Assembly (NCBI RefSeq): GCF_014863545.1
Contig: NZ_CP062260.1
Location: 5,101,501-5,165,500, forward strand
Direction: 5' to 3'
DNA: 64,000 nucleotides
From: Paenibacillus sp. JNUCC32
Lineage (GTDB): Bacteria; Bacillota; Bacilli; Paenibacillales; Paenibacillaceae
Shown here: positions 17,180 through 26,915 of the stretch, one piece after another
How the letters are laid out: every line of letters begins with the position of its first letter
Position numbering within the stretch: position 1 is the stretch's first letter
Made by a program: the position numbers and the translations under genes
The notes under the pieces: generated by a model
Seen by the model: the letters and a program-made list of their open reading frames with translations, nothing else
Told to the model about the DNA's origin: nothing
The model's database searches: none

Positions 17180-19309
17180 TTATTCAACAACCTCAAGCTC
17201 AGCCTGCAGTCCTTCCTCCGAATGCGGTCCGACCCAGACATGGAACTTTCCGGGCTCTACCGTAAATTCAAGCCTTTCATCCAGCAGTCCCAATTCTTCA
17301 CGTCCCAGCGTAAAATGCACCTCACGGCTTTCACCAGGCTGCAGCCGCACCTTGGAAAACCCCTTTAGCTCTTTGACCGGCCGGGTCGAGCTTGCCACCA
17401 AGTCGCGGATGTAGAGCTGCGCGGTTTCCTCGCCGGCTCTGGATCCCGTATTCGTGATGCTCACGGATACACGCACGGATTCGTCCCGGCCGATCTGATG
17501 CCGATCCAGCTGCAGATCCGTATATTCGAACGTTGTATAACTGAGGCCGTACCCGAACGGATACAGCGGAGAATCATCACAATCGATATAATCTTCGTAT
17601 AGGTGGGGCCGCCCGGTATTCTTCCGGTTGTAATACATCGGAATTTGGCCCGTCGCGCGCGGAACGGTAACCGGCAGGCGTCCGCTCGGATTGTACGCGC
17701 CCGTCAGCACGTCCACAAGCGCAATGCCTGTGGCGGTTCCCAAATGCCAAGCTTCCACCACGGCATCGGCGTGCTCATGCAGCCATGGAGTCGCAAGCGG
17801 ACGGCCGTTCATCAGCACGGCAATGATCGGCGTGCCGGTCTGCCTCTTCAACTCCTGAATCAGACGCTCCTGGCAGGGCGGAAGCGTAATGGAGGTCACA
17901 TTGTAATGCTCGCCGGTCATCGCTTCGGATTCGCCCACAACGACCACGGCGACATCGCACTGTCTGGCGAGCTGAACGGCACGATCGACTCCACCGTCCA
18001 GCTCCTCCAGTATGCCGCTGCCCTGCTCGTAGAACACCTCGGCCTTCGGCGCGATTTCCGATTGAAAAGCATCCCGCACCGTGACAACGTCCTCATCCCG
18101 GCCTTTCCAAGCCCAGCAGCCCATTGAATTATGGCGATCATCGGCCAGCGGCCCGATCAAGGCCAGCTTCTTGTGCTTGCCGGTATCCAGCGGCAAAATC
18201 CCGCTGCGATTCTGCAGGAGCACGATCGATTTCCGGGCGCTGTCCCTGGCCTGGGCCAGATGCGCTGCTGGAATGGCTCGCCCTTTCAGCAGCTCTCCGG
18301 CTTCTTCGCCTTCTTCGCTTACATACGGGTTCTCGAACAATCCGAGGCGGAATTTCACCCTCAAAATGCGAAGCACCGCATCATCCAACAGCTGAAGCAG
18401 CTCGGGGTTATCCTGGACCAGCGCCTCCAGATGATCGAGATAGACGCCGGAATGCATGTCCATGTCGACGCCGGCGTTCAGCCCCTTCCGCGCAGAATCC
18501 TTCCGGTCCTCCGCATAGCCATGGTAGATCAGCTCTTCGATCGACTCCCAGTCGCTGACCACCATGCCGTCAAAGCCCCACTCCCGCTTCAATATATCCC
18601 GCAGCAGATAGCGGCTTCCGGAAGCGGGAACCCCATTGAGTTCGCTGAAAGCACTCATCACCGACAGAGCGCCTGCCCGAATCCCGTGCTCGAACGGCGG
18701 CAGCACGGTTTCCCGCAGCGTCCGCTCCGACATGTCCGTTGTATCATAGTCCCGGCCGCCTTCAATCCAGCCATAACCGGCAAAATGCTTCACGCATGCC
18801 GCTACGGTCGGGTTGCCGTCCCCGTTCGGACTTTGAAATCCTCTTACCTTCGCGGCAGCGGCCAGGGAGGACAGATAGGCATCCTCCCCCGTACTCTCCG
18901 CAATGCGCCCCCACCGGGGGTCGCGCGTCACGTCCACCATCGGGGCAAAAGTCCAGCGGATGCCTTCCGCTGCCGCCTCTTCTGCCGCAATGCGGGCGTT
19001 CTTCTCCATCCCTTCGAGATCCCAGCTGGCGGCTTCGCCGAGCGGAATCGGAAAGATGGTGCGAGAACCGTGAATGACGTCATCCCCGATGAGAAGGGGA
19101 ATCCCCAGCCGCGTTTCCTCCACGGCCAGCCGCTGGAGCTCGTTGATTTTTTTCGGACCATGCACATTCAGCAGCGACCCGATCTTGCCTTCGGCAACCA
19201 GCTTCAGCTCCCGCTCCTCGCACCGGCCGTACTGCACCGTTTGTCCGATCTTCTCGGCCAAGGTCATCTGCGCGAGAAGGTCCTTTGCACGCTGTTCCAC
19301 GTTATCCAT
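17180..19309 (-). CDS. GH3 beta-glucosidase (cytoplasmic)
   Basis: The protein has 709 residues with complete GH3 architecture: TIM barrel (about 10-330), alpha/beta sandwich (about 370-570) and fibronectin-III-like C-terminus (about 610-705). Visible motifs are PMVDVTRDPRWGRIAESTGED, the KHFAGYG substrate loop (174-180) and VVSDW with the nucleophile D253. The likely acid/base is a glutamate in VVVVGESEAMTGE. It lacks a signal peptide, so it hydrolyses imported beta-glucosides, though GH3 also contains xylosidases. GGGAGGG lies upstream of the ATG. The gene follows the permease gene by 26 bases and precedes the debranching-type glucosidase in the same operon. Confidence 0.93.
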   Translation of the reverse strand: MDNVEQRAKDLLAQMTLAEKIGQTVQYGRCEERELKLVAEGKIGSLLNVHGPKKINELQRLAVEETRLGIPLLIGDDVIHGSRTIFPIPLGEAASWDLEGMEKNARIAAEEAAAEGIRWTFAPMVDVTRDPRWGRIAESTGEDAYLSSLAAAAKVRGFQSPNGDGNPTVAACVKHFAGYGWIEGGRDYDTTDMSERTLRETVLPPFEHGIRAGALSVMSAFSELNGVPASGSRYLLRDILKREWGFDGMVVSDWESIEELIYHGYAEDRKDSARKGLNAGVDMDMHSGVYLDHLEALVQDNPELLQLLDDAVLRILRVKFRLGLFENPYVSEEGEEAGELLKGRAIPAAHLAQARDSARKSIVLLQNRSGILPLDTGKHKKLALIGPLADDRHNSMGCWAWKGRDEDVVTVRDAFQSEIAPKAEVFYEQGSGILEELDGGVDRAVQLARQCDVAVVVVGESEAMTGEHYNVTSITLPPCQERLIQELKRQTGTPIIAVLMNGRPLATPWLHEHADAVVEAWHLGTATGIALVDVLTGAYNPSGRLPVTVPRATGQIPMYYNRKNTGRPHLYEDYIDCDDSPLYPFGYGLSYTTFEYTDLQLDRHQIGRDESVRVSVSITNTGSRAGEETAQLYIRDLVASSTRPVKELKGFSKVRLQPGESREVHFTLGREELGLLDERLEFTVEPGKFHVWVGPHSEEGLQAELEVVE

Positions 19310-19335
19310 GTCTAATCCCTCCCGATGCTTCTATA

Positions 19336-20160
19336 TCAGCCTTTGACGCCTGCGTTCGAAATCCCCTCGATATATTGGCGCTGGAACAGGAAGAAGAACA
19401 GGATGATCGGCAGCGTGGACAGCACGACTCCTGCCATGATCATCGGCGTATTCTCGAAGAACATATCCTTCACGCTGTTCAGGCCGACCACCAGCACATA
19501 CATTTCCGGCGTATTCGCCAGCGTGCTCGGAACGAGGTAACTGTTCCAGGTTCCGGCAAATGCAAGAATCGACATCGTAATCAGCGATGAGCGGGCCAGG
19601 GGATACACGATCCGCCAGAAAGCGCCCATCTTCGTCAAGCCATCCATCCGCGCAGCCTCCAGGAACTCGTTTGGAACCGAGATGAAGAACTGGCGGAGCA
19701 TGAAGATATACAAGCCTTGATAGAGGAAGGGCACCGTCAATCCCCAGAACGTGTTCAGCCATCCGAGCTGCGCCACGTTCACGTAAACCGGGATCAGGAT
19801 CATATGGTACGGCACCATCATGGTGGCTACTACAATCCAGTAAATCAGTCCTTTTCCCTTGAAATTCAGCTTGGCCAGCGCAAAGCCGGCCATCGGGTTA
19901 ATGATGAGGTTCCCGATGACAACGACGCCGGTCATGATCACGGTGTTCATGAACCATCTCGGCACGTTGTACGCATCGTTCGTGAAGAAGATTTTGAAGT
20001 TCTCGAACGTCCAGTTGGCCGGCGACGTCAGGGTATTGACATGGCGCATCGGGATGACGGACGTATAGATGGTATAGAGAAAAGGAAGGGCGAATAAGAG
20101 CCCCAGGATAATCGTGCCGATGTACAGAAACGGCCGACCGTTATTCTTACGGGTCAACAT
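19336..20160 (-). CDS. Sugar ABC importer permease, MalG/LacG type
   Basis: The protein has 274 residues and six membrane helices. The EAA loop is EAARMDGLTKMGAFWRIVYPLARSSL and the C-terminus ends QRQYIEGISNAGVKG, as usual for CUT1 permeases. AAGGAG with eight-base spacing supports the ATG at 20160; a GTG at 20169 that overlaps the previous stop is less likely. It pairs with the upstream MalF-type permease, and the following GH3 gene lies in the same operon. The cargo is probably a gluco-oligosaccharide (inference from the enzymes). Confidence 0.92.
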   Translation of the reverse strand: MLTRKNNGRPFLYIGTIILGLLFALPFLYTIYTSVIPMRHVNTLTSPANWTFENFKIFFTNDAYNVPRWFMNTVIMTGVVVIGNLIINPMAGFALAKLNFKGKGLIYWIVVATMMVPYHMILIPVYVNVAQLGWLNTFWGLTVPFLYQGLYIFMLRQFFISVPNEFLEAARMDGLTKMGAFWRIVYPLARSSLITMSILAFAGTWNSYLVPSTLANTPEMYVLVVGLNSVKDMFFENTPMIMAGVVLSTLPIILFFFLFQRQYIEGISNAGVKG

Positions 20161-20165
20161 TACTC

Positions 20166-21110
20166 TCACTCCTTCTCATCCAGGAATTTTTTTTGCAGGT
20201 ACGTAATCAGCATGATGATCATGAAGAACAGCACCACCGCCGCGCTTCCATATCCAATGTTCATGTAACGGATCCCGTGCTGGTAGAAATACGTCACCAC
20301 CGTGCTGGTAGCGCCGGCCGGCGAGCCGAGCGCGCCATAACGGGAAATCGCGGCAATTTGGTCGTAGATCTGGAAGCCGGCGATCGTCGACACCGACACG
20401 ATGAAGAACGTGATCGGCTTCAGGAACGGCACCGTAATGTAGCGGAATTTGTTCCACTTGGACGCCCCGTCGATCTCGCCCGCTTCATACAAGTCTTTCG
20501 GAATTTCCTGCAGGCCCGACAAGTACACAATCATGGTGAAGCCGGCTTGCTGGAAGATAAACAGAATACATACGAATAAGAGCGCATAGCTGGTATCCGC
20601 AAACCAAGTCACGTTCCCGAAGCCTAAAGCTCCGAAAAATTTCGTCAGGAAGGTGCCCTGCTTGAAGAGCATCATGAACACGGTCGTGATCGCGATCTGC
20701 GAGGTGATATACGGAATGAAGAACACGGTCCGGAATATCCCCTTGCCCTTCAGCTTCTGGTTCACCAGGATCGCCAAGAGCAGACCGAGCAGGGTCTGTA
20801 TCGGAATCGAGATGACGACGATTTCCAGGGAGTGAAGCAGCGCCCGGAAGAATTCTTTATCTTGCAGAATGGTGACATAGTTTTCGAGGCCGATGAATTT
20901 GGCCTGATCCAGGGCAGCGAAGTTCGCATCCTGAAAACTTCTTACGAAAGACTGGATGAATGGATACAGAAACCACCATGCCCACAAAATCAAAAAGGGC
21001 AGCGTAAACAACCAGCCCAGCGTCTTATCGGAGTCTGCCAACGAACGGAACCAGGATTGCCTGATCTTGTTCCCCTTCATATCAGCGTGCTTGCTGCTGT
21101 AATCGGACAT
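20166..21110 (-). CDS. Sugar ABC importer permease, MalF/LacF type
   Basis: The protein has 314 residues. A charged cytoplasmic N-terminus is followed by six helices; the EAA loop is LYEAGEIDGASKWNKFRYITVPFLKP. Helix 1 has TLPFLILWAWWFLYPFIQSFVRSF. GGGGGATAACTT precedes the ATG. It is separated from the binding-protein gene by 120 bases that hold a strong hairpin, which probably lowers permease expression relative to the binding protein. Its stop lies just before the MalG-type permease start. Confidence 0.92.
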   Translation of the reverse strand: MSDYSSKHADMKGNKIRQSWFRSLADSDKTLGWLFTLPFLILWAWWFLYPFIQSFVRSFQDANFAALDQAKFIGLENYVTILQDKEFFRALLHSLEIVVISIPIQTLLGLLLAILVNQKLKGKGIFRTVFFIPYITSQIAITTVFMMLFKQGTFLTKFFGALGFGNVTWFADTSYALLFVCILFIFQQAGFTMIVYLSGLQEIPKDLYEAGEIDGASKWNKFRYITVPFLKPITFFIVSVSTIAGFQIYDQIAAISRYGALGSPAGATSTVVTYFYQHGIRYMNIGYGSAAVVLFFMIIMLITYLQKKFLDEKE

Positions 21111-21181
21111 AAGTTATCCCCCGCTTCCAAACTTAAATTGGTTGGTTCATGGAAAACCCCCACAAAGTGGTGTGAACAAAG

Positions 21182-21214
21182 GCTCCCGCTCCCCTGATAA
21201 CAAGGAGCGGGAGC
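21182..21214 (-). promoter_or_regulatory. Intra-operon GC-rich hairpin between binding protein and permeases
   Basis: GCTCCCGCTCC and GGAGCGGGAGC form a perfect 11-bp stem. It lacks a T-run and lies within the operon, so it more likely stabilises the binding-protein mRNA or partly attenuates the permeases than ends transcription. Confidence 0.6.
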
Positions 21215-21230
21215 GGGTGTTGCCTCTTTC

Positions 21231-22478
21231 TTATTTGAACTGGCTTTGAATGTCGTCGAGAATTTGCTGAGCCGTTTTACCGGAGCCGCCCAGAATCAGG
21301 CCTTCCAATTCTTTCACGAGCTCATCCGTAAAGCGCTTGGTATCCGTTGGATACCCATAGTCCGTGCTGTACTCCAGCGCAGGCTGCAGCGCCTTGAATT
21401 CAGGGTTCTTCTCGAAATACTGCTCGGACAGCGAGGATACGGCCGGATTGAAGCCAAGCTCCATGAATGCGGTTTGCGTATCGTCGTTGGTCATGTAGTA
21501 AGCAGCCTTCAGCGCAGCTTCTTTGTTCTTCGCGTCTTTCAATACCATGTAAGCGTCAGAGCTCATGGTGCTTCCGTTCGTCGTTCCTTTCGGAACCGGA
21601 ATGGCAACCATTTTCAGGTCCGGATTCGCATCCTTCAGGTACCCTTTGTACCAGTAACCGCCTGTACTCATAGCGCCCTGCTCATTGCTGAATACTTCGC
21701 CGTCCCAGCCGAAGCCGAGCGATTTCGGCGTAACCGCCAGTCCTTGGTCGTACATATCGATGATCATTTCCAGCGCTTTGACGTTCTCTGGGGAGTTGAT
21801 GGTCTCACCATTACCCCAGCCGCCGCCGAAGCTCTTCACGTAGTTCGTGATATGGAAGGCATCCAGGTTCACGATAATGCCCTTCACATCGCCTTTGTTC
21901 AGCACTTTGGCCGCTTCGATGACTTCATCCCATGTGGTTGGGTACTCGCCAAGGCCGGCATCCTTCCACATTTGCTCATTGATGAAGAACATCGCCGGCA
22001 TATCGCTGTTCGGCACGCCGTACTGCTTGCCGTCCACGTTCCAAATCTTCTTCGATGTATCCGGGAAACGGTTCATGTCCACGCCCGTCGCTTGAACCAG
22101 GTCATCGATTGGCGAGAACAGCCCTTTATTGATGTACTCGTAAGCACCTTCATTGGACATCTTAATGAAGTCAGGCGCTACGCCCGCAGCAATTTCACCC
22201 GGAAGCGTGTTCCAGAACTGCTCGCTGCTCGGATATTGCTTGATTTTCAGTTCGATCTCCGGATACTGCTCGGAGATGGTGTCAGCCGCTTTCTGATAAA
22301 TCTCCAAATCCTGCGCCGTACCCCAGAATCCGAAATTCACCGTTACTTTTTCAGCAGCGTCTCCGGCTCCATTATCTGTATTGTCAGCGCTTTTACTGCC
22401 GCCGCAAGCGGTTAAACCCACAACAAGAGCCAGGCACAAAACCAGCATGGCCGAAAACTTCTTGTTCCATTTACCCAT
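21231..22478 (-). CDS. Sugar-binding lipoprotein of a CUT1 ABC importer
   Basis: The protein has 415 residues with a lipoprotein signal (MGKWNKKFSAMLVLCLALVVGLTAC, lipobox LTAC) and a family-1 binding domain: FWGTAQDLEIYQKAADTI, GVAPDFIKMSNEGAYEYINKGLFSPIDDL, VDGKQYGVPNSDMPAMFFINEQMWKDAGL. I start at the ATG at 22478, preceded by GGGGGG at seven bases; a GTG at 22493 lies inside that ribosome binding site. It captures an extracellular oligosaccharide for the permeases downstream. The YesM/YesN pair encoded directly upstream is its likely activator. Confidence 0.92.
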   Translation of the reverse strand: MGKWNKKFSAMLVLCLALVVGLTACGGSKSADNTDNGAGDAAEKVTVNFGFWGTAQDLEIYQKAADTISEQYPEIELKIKQYPSSEQFWNTLPGEIAAGVAPDFIKMSNEGAYEYINKGLFSPIDDLVQATGVDMNRFPDTSKKIWNVDGKQYGVPNSDMPAMFFINEQMWKDAGLGEYPTTWDEVIEAAKVLNKGDVKGIIVNLDAFHITNYVKSFGGGWGNGETINSPENVKALEMIIDMYDQGLAVTPKSLGFGWDGEVFSNEQGAMSTGGYWYKGYLKDANPDLKMVAIPVPKGTTNGSTMSSDAYMVLKDAKNKEAALKAAYYMTNDDTQTAFMELGFNPAVSSLSEQYFEKNPEFKALQPALEYSTDYGYPTDTKRFTDELVKELEGLILGGSGKTAQQILDDIQSQFK

Positions 22479-22544
22479 GATGCTACCCCCCACGTTTCTT
22501 TTCGTTTTACCTTACATCTTCATGATAAAGAGCCGGGACAACAA

Positions 22545-22575
22545 AAAAAATTAATCAAATGATGATTAATTTTTT
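22545..22575 (-). terminator. AT-rich terminator after the YesN-type regulator
   Basis: AAAAAATTAATCA and TGATTAATTTTTT form a 13-bp AT-only-rich stem with a T-run on the minus strand. It separates the regulatory genes from the binding-protein gene. Confidence 0.6.
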
Positions 22576-22652
22576 AAAATTGACTATTTTTTTTATAAAT
22601 AGATTGCACTTCACGAGCGTTTTTATGAAAAATCACACTTTCTTCTCTAATA

Positions 22653-24209
22653 TCACACTTCATCTTTCCTATATTGTTTAGGAGAAAAGCCTGTGTATTT
22701 CTGGAATACAATGGCAAAATGGGCCTGATTATTGAATCCCACCATCTCGGCAACGTCATAAATTTTGTAGCGATAGTCCTTGAGGAGCACCTTCGCCTTC
22801 TCGATCCGAAGCTCGTTAATATAATCGAACAGGCCCTGACCGACCTCTTGCTTAAACAATCGGCTGACATAATTCGGACTGACGTGGAACAAATCCCCAA
22901 ACAATTTCAAGGAAAGGCTCTCCGGGTAGTGCTCCTCCGTATATTCCATAATATTGCGCGTGAGCTGGCTGTAACCTCTCAGCTCCAGATGGCTGCGATG
23001 CTTGAGCCGCTCCTCGAACAAGGCACGGTATGAGGCCGACAGCTGCCCGAACTCATGGATCTCTTCAAAGGCCGATGTTTCTTCTTGAACGTCTCCCCCG
23101 CCCGGTACGGCTGTGCCCTCTCCGATCATAAACAGCAGACCTTCGTATACCTTGCGGACATCCTTCTCTTCCATGCATTCTTCTTGCGCCAGAAACTTCT
23201 CCCACTGGGACAGCAGCTCCAGGAAGCGCTCGTTCGCCTCCTCCCTGAGGGCAGACTTCATCTGGCTTACATAGGCATCGGCCTGTCTATAGACGTGCTC
23301 ACCCTTCTGTTTCAGATGCTGATAATAAAAGATCGACGTATCCGGGTGGTAAAATTGATGGGACAGCGCTTTGCCCGCCTGCTCGTAGCCCGTCCGAATG
23401 CCGTCGAAATCGGCAAACCAGTCGCTGATGCCCAGCACGATGTCGATATTGACAAACCGCTTAAGCGCCGAACTGATCATTTGCACCATTTTATTGACGC
23501 GCGTCAACGAAGCCAGCAGGCTTTTCAGCTCGCTGTTGCTGATGAATACGGCACTGCACTGTTCATCCAGCTGAAGATATTCGACTTCCTTCTCTGTGGA
23601 CAGAATCTCGCTGACGACGTTCTGCACCGTATTCGGCAGGATCGACTCGGTTTCCTTGGCGTACCTTTTGATAACCGTGTGATAATCTTTGATTCTGAAA
23701 AGAACGACGTACATATTGCCCTCTTTGAGCTCCGTTTCATGCAGATCATGAACATGGCCACGGAGAGCGTCATATAATATCTGCTCCTTCCGGTTGCCCG
23801 CCGTACCCGGCCCGACTTGGGCCGGAATCCCCCGGCTCCCAAACTGCTCCCGGACGCTCTTCAGCATCGCAGTCAGCTCGCGTTCATTCATGTCGGGTTT
23901 GTGGAAATAATCAAAAGCCCCCAGCTTCAACGCTTCCTTCACGTAGGCAATATCATCGAAGCTGCTCAACACGACCGTTTGAACCGGGATCTGCCGGTCC
24001 TTGATCGTCCGGAGCACCTCGAGCCCGTCCATCTTCGGCATTTTGATATCCAGCAGCACTACGTCCGGCACAGTTTCCATTATCAGACGCAGCGCTTCTT
24101 CGCCGTCCCCCGCTTCACCGACAATGTCCACGCCCTGAGCTTCCCAGTCAATCGCCGATTTGATCCCGATCCGAACGAGCGGCTCGTCATCTACTATAAG
24201 TATTCGCAC
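22653..24209 (-). CDS. YesN-type response regulator with AraC DNA-binding domain
   Basis: The protein has 518 residues: an N-terminal receiver (1-120; D7/D8, phosphoacceptor D54 in LLDIKMPKMDG, K104-type lysine in FDYFHKPD), a long middle region, and a C-terminal AraC double helix-turn-helix (about 420-515: LSLKLFGDLFHVSPNYVSRLFKQEVGQGLFDYI, then DVAEMVGFNNQAHFAIVFQKYTGFSPKQYR). The start is GTG at 24209, six bases after the kinase stop, with AGGGTGAT upstream. It should activate the adjacent binding-protein/permease/glycosidase operon when phosphorylated by the YesM-type kinase. Confidence 0.93.
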   Translation of the reverse strand: MRILIVDDEPLVRIGIKSAIDWEAQGVDIVGEAGDGEEALRLIMETVPDVVLLDIKMPKMDGLEVLRTIKDRQIPVQTVVLSSFDDIAYVKEALKLGAFDYFHKPDMNERELTAMLKSVREQFGSRGIPAQVGPGTAGNRKEQILYDALRGHVHDLHETELKEGNMYVVLFRIKDYHTVIKRYAKETESILPNTVQNVVSEILSTEKEVEYLQLDEQCSAVFISNSELKSLLASLTRVNKMVQMISSALKRFVNIDIVLGISDWFADFDGIRTGYEQAGKALSHQFYHPDTSIFYYQHLKQKGEHVYRQADAYVSQMKSALREEANERFLELLSQWEKFLAQEECMEEKDVRKVYEGLLFMIGEGTAVPGGGDVQEETSAFEEIHEFGQLSASYRALFEERLKHRSHLELRGYSQLTRNIMEYTEEHYPESLSLKLFGDLFHVSPNYVSRLFKQEVGQGLFDYINELRIEKAKVLLKDYRYKIYDVAEMVGFNNQAHFAIVFQKYTGFSPKQYRKDEV

Positions 24210-24215
24210 TTGCTA

Positions 24216-26018
24216 TCACCCTGCTTCTTCTGTGATGATCGGAACCCGAAGCCATGCGACCGTTCCGCCCTGTTCTCCCCTTTGGATCCACAGGCCGTAC
24301 TCGGGCCCGAAATGAAGGGATATCCGGTTCCGTATATTGTTCAGTCCGATCGAGTTGAAGGTATCCTGCGGACCGTCCTGCTCCACCTTCGCCTGTCCGC
24401 CCTCCGGAAAACCGCGCCCGTTATCGCATACCTTCATGATCAGCGCATCCGATTCCTCATAAATCGATATGACAAGGCTGCCCTTGTAATCGATGCCTTC
24501 AAAGCCATGGAAAACCGCGTTCTCCACAAGGGGCTGAAGCAGAAACTTCAAGGTCCTATGATTCATTACGGCCGGATCCACCTCGTACGTGACATCAAAT
24601 TTATTAAAATAGCGGAAATCGAGAATTTTCGTATAGTTCTCCATGAATTCGACTTCCTCGGCAATGGTCACGTAGTCGCCTTCCTTCTTCACCGTAAACT
24701 TGATAACCGAAGAGAAAGCCTGCAGCGCTTCTTCAATGCCCGTTGCCCCCTGAATCTTGGCCATCCACTTGATCACGTTCAGCGTGTTGTAGATAAAATG
24801 CGGACGAATCTGCGATTGCAGCGCATTCATCTCCAGGTTCCGCTTCTCCTCTTCCTCCACGTAAATCCGCTCGATTAAATCGCGAATTTCGTGCAGCATC
24901 TGGTCCACGGTATGACTAATCACGCCGATTTCGCCGTGCTGCTTCGTATCAAAGCTTACGTCAAGCTGACCTTGGGAGACAAGCTTCATTTTGCTGTTCA
25001 GCACCGCCAGCGGCTTCATGATCGTGGTGGCAATCCGGGCCGAGATCAGGATGGACAGCACGAGCAGCAGGATCAACGCACCGATCAGAATAGCCACCAT
25101 CAGGTACACGATCGAGAACAGATCCTTCTTCGGGATAACCGTGACCGCCTTCCAATTCGCCATGGAAGAGGAAGAAGAAATCATGTAGGTATCCCGGCTG
25201 ATCTGCGTGTTGACCTGGCCGTCCGCGTTATATTGAAAGTCGCTTCCCAATACCTCGGACGCCGCCAGTCCGATTTCCTCGGGGTGAACACTGTGCACGA
25301 TATGATCGGTTTCGTCGACCAAGTAAAAATTCGTATTCTCGGAAAATGCCGACTCGCTCCACAGCGTCTTGAGTTTATCCACCGAAATATTAAAAAGGAT
25401 AAACCCGAGATCCTCCTTCGTGTACGGATCCAAGATGGCCCTGCCCACTGACACGACCGGAATTCCCTTCGTTGACAGCAGCCGCTCCTGATGAATCCCT
25501 ATCGGGACAAAGCCGCCATACGCTTCCCTGATCTTCCGGACAAAAGGCTCGCGGGTAAACTGCTCCTTGAAATAAGCGAAGTTCATATATTCCCGGTTGC
25601 TTCGGCCAATGATGGACCGGCTGTTCTCGTGGTAGATAACCACGGAGTCAATCAAGTCCGAATACAGCATGATCCCGCTCTGGATCAAGCCGTTCACTTT
25701 ATCGAAATCCTGCCCCCGCTCCAGCAATGGATACGCCACCTTGCCATAATCCTTCCGCATAATGGGATACACCGTGGAGTCCTGGATCGGGAACATGGAC
25801 AGCCGGAGCAGCGGCTGCAGGGAGGTATCGATATTTTTCATAATTTGTTTGTTGTTTTCCACGGCGGCATCAATCATCGTGCTTCGATTATTCTCCACGT
25901 AGACCCAGGATACGATACCGCCGATCAGAAGGAGGGGAACGATGATGAAGGCGGAGAACGCCGCAATCAGTTTCTTCTCCAGACTTAAGTGAAGCATTTT
26001 CTGCTTTAGTTTCTTCAT
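24216..26018 (-). CDS. YesM-type sensor histidine kinase
   Basis: The protein has 600 residues. Two membrane helices (about 15-37 and 300-325) flank an extracellular dCache-like sensor. A HAMP domain follows (about 325-378, MKPLAVLNSKMKLVSQGQLDV), then the His_kinase region with H in ALQSQIRPHFIYNTLN and an HATPase domain (KFLLQPLVENAVFHGFEG as N box, CDNGRGFPEG as G box). It is coupled to the YesN regulator with a 6-base gap. The AraC gene upstream ends 42 bases before it, suggesting a three-gene regulatory operon. The signal is probably an extracellular sugar or its loaded binding protein. Confidence 0.93.
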   Translation of the reverse strand: MKKLKQKMLHLSLEKKLIAAFSAFIIVPLLLIGGIVSWVYVENNRSTMIDAAVENNKQIMKNIDTSLQPLLRLSMFPIQDSTVYPIMRKDYGKVAYPLLERGQDFDKVNGLIQSGIMLYSDLIDSVVIYHENSRSIIGRSNREYMNFAYFKEQFTREPFVRKIREAYGGFVPIGIHQERLLSTKGIPVVSVGRAILDPYTKEDLGFILFNISVDKLKTLWSESAFSENTNFYLVDETDHIVHSVHPEEIGLAASEVLGSDFQYNADGQVNTQISRDTYMISSSSSMANWKAVTVIPKKDLFSIVYLMVAILIGALILLLVLSILISARIATTIMKPLAVLNSKMKLVSQGQLDVSFDTKQHGEIGVISHTVDQMLHEIRDLIERIYVEEEEKRNLEMNALQSQIRPHFIYNTLNVIKWMAKIQGATGIEEALQAFSSVIKFTVKKEGDYVTIAEEVEFMENYTKILDFRYFNKFDVTYEVDPAVMNHRTLKFLLQPLVENAVFHGFEGIDYKGSLVISIYEESDALIMKVCDNGRGFPEGGQAKVEQDGPQDTFNSIGLNNIRNRISLHFGPEYGLWIQRGEQGGTVAWLRVPIITEEAG

Positions 26019-26060
26019 GGGCAGCGTCTCTCTTTTCTCGTTGTTCGATAGGATCGTCCT

Positions 26061-26804
26061 TTAACGTGCCGTGCCGCTTATCCGGAATTTTCTCGGCGTC
26101 ATTCCCGTAAAATTCTTGAACAATTGCGTATAATAACTCTGGCTGCAGAACTTGAACGTAAACGCGATTTCGGATATCGACTGGTTCGTATTGGCCAGCA
26201 AATGCTTGGATTCCTCAATCTTCCGCCGATTAATAAAGGTGGTTATGGCTTCGCCCGTCTCCCGCTTGAAACGATCGGACAGGTAGCTCGGGTGGACCTT
26301 CAAATATTCCGCGACCCTCTGCAGGGTCAGCTCCTCGAAAATATGCTCCCGGATGTAATAGATCGCCAGGTTCACAATGTGAGAGAACGACACGTCTTCC
26401 TTCTCGGAGCGGATCATCGACACAAACTGCACCAGCATCTCATATTCAAAATGAACCAGCCGCTCCACATCGCTCATTCGCTCGATCTCCAGGATCAGCG
26501 TGTCGCTTAAATGAAAGGCGATCTCGGGATCCACGCCGCCTTTGATGATGGCCCGGGTAAATAAGGTGCAGGAGGCAATCAAGGCATTCTTCTTCGACCG
26601 AAGCGGATACGTCGCCAGCACGGCCGCTTCCAGCTCGTTAATTTTGCGCAGCATGTCCATGGCTCTATTCTCATCGCCGAAGCGGATCGCTTCCAGCAGC
26701 TCGTGCTCATAGTCGAACGGGGGATGGATAAAATTCTCGCGCAAATAATGCATGCGGGAAGAGAGGTAAAAGGGTTGGTTTCCAGAACGTGAAGGCTCTT
26801 TCAT
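26061..26804 (-). CDS. AraC-family transcriptional regulator
   Basis: The protein has 247 residues. A helical N-terminal region (about 1-140) shows no cupin or receiver motif that I recognise; the C-terminal AraC domain (about 145-245) has LTLQRVAEYLKVHPSYLSDRFKRETGEAITTFI and ISEIAFTFKFCSQSYYTQLFKNFTGMTPRKFR. It is transcribed divergently from the GH65 phosphorylase gene (111 bases between starts) and lies upstream of the YesM/YesN genes, so it may regulate either side. GGTGGGGAAATA precedes the ATG. Confidence 0.88.
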   Translation of the reverse strand: MKEPSRSGNQPFYLSSRMHYLRENFIHPPFDYEHELLEAIRFGDENRAMDMLRKINELEAAVLATYPLRSKKNALIASCTLFTRAIIKGGVDPEIAFHLSDTLILEIERMSDVERLVHFEYEMLVQFVSMIRSEKEDVSFSHIVNLAIYYIREHIFEELTLQRVAEYLKVHPSYLSDRFKRETGEAITTFINRRKIEESKHLLANTNQSISEIAFTFKFCSQSYYTQLFKNFTGMTPRKFRISGTAR

Positions 26805-26827
26805 TATTTCCCCACCACCTAAAAATA

Positions 26828-26857
26828 TTGATAAAAACCTTGATATTTTAGTATAAC
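26828..26857 (+). promoter_or_regulatory. Putative promoter of the GH65 phosphorylase gene
   Basis: TTGATA (26828-26833) and TATAAC (26852-26857) are 18 bases apart, 58 bases before the ATG at 26916. Confidence 0.55.
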
Positions 26858-26915
26858 ATAACTCCGATTGGCTCTAAAATTCAAGCATAACCATGCTAGG
26901 AAGGAAGTGTAGACC

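Noticed and set aside
18131..19315. Long plus-strand frame (394 codons) over the GH3 gene
   Set aside because: It is antisense to an unambiguous GH3 enzyme and its sequence shows no domain; high-GC third positions create such shadows.
21246..22415. Long plus-strand frame (389 codons) over the binding-protein gene
   Set aside because: The opposite strand encodes a clear lipoprotein with lipobox, and this frame has no ribosome binding site or recognisable domain.
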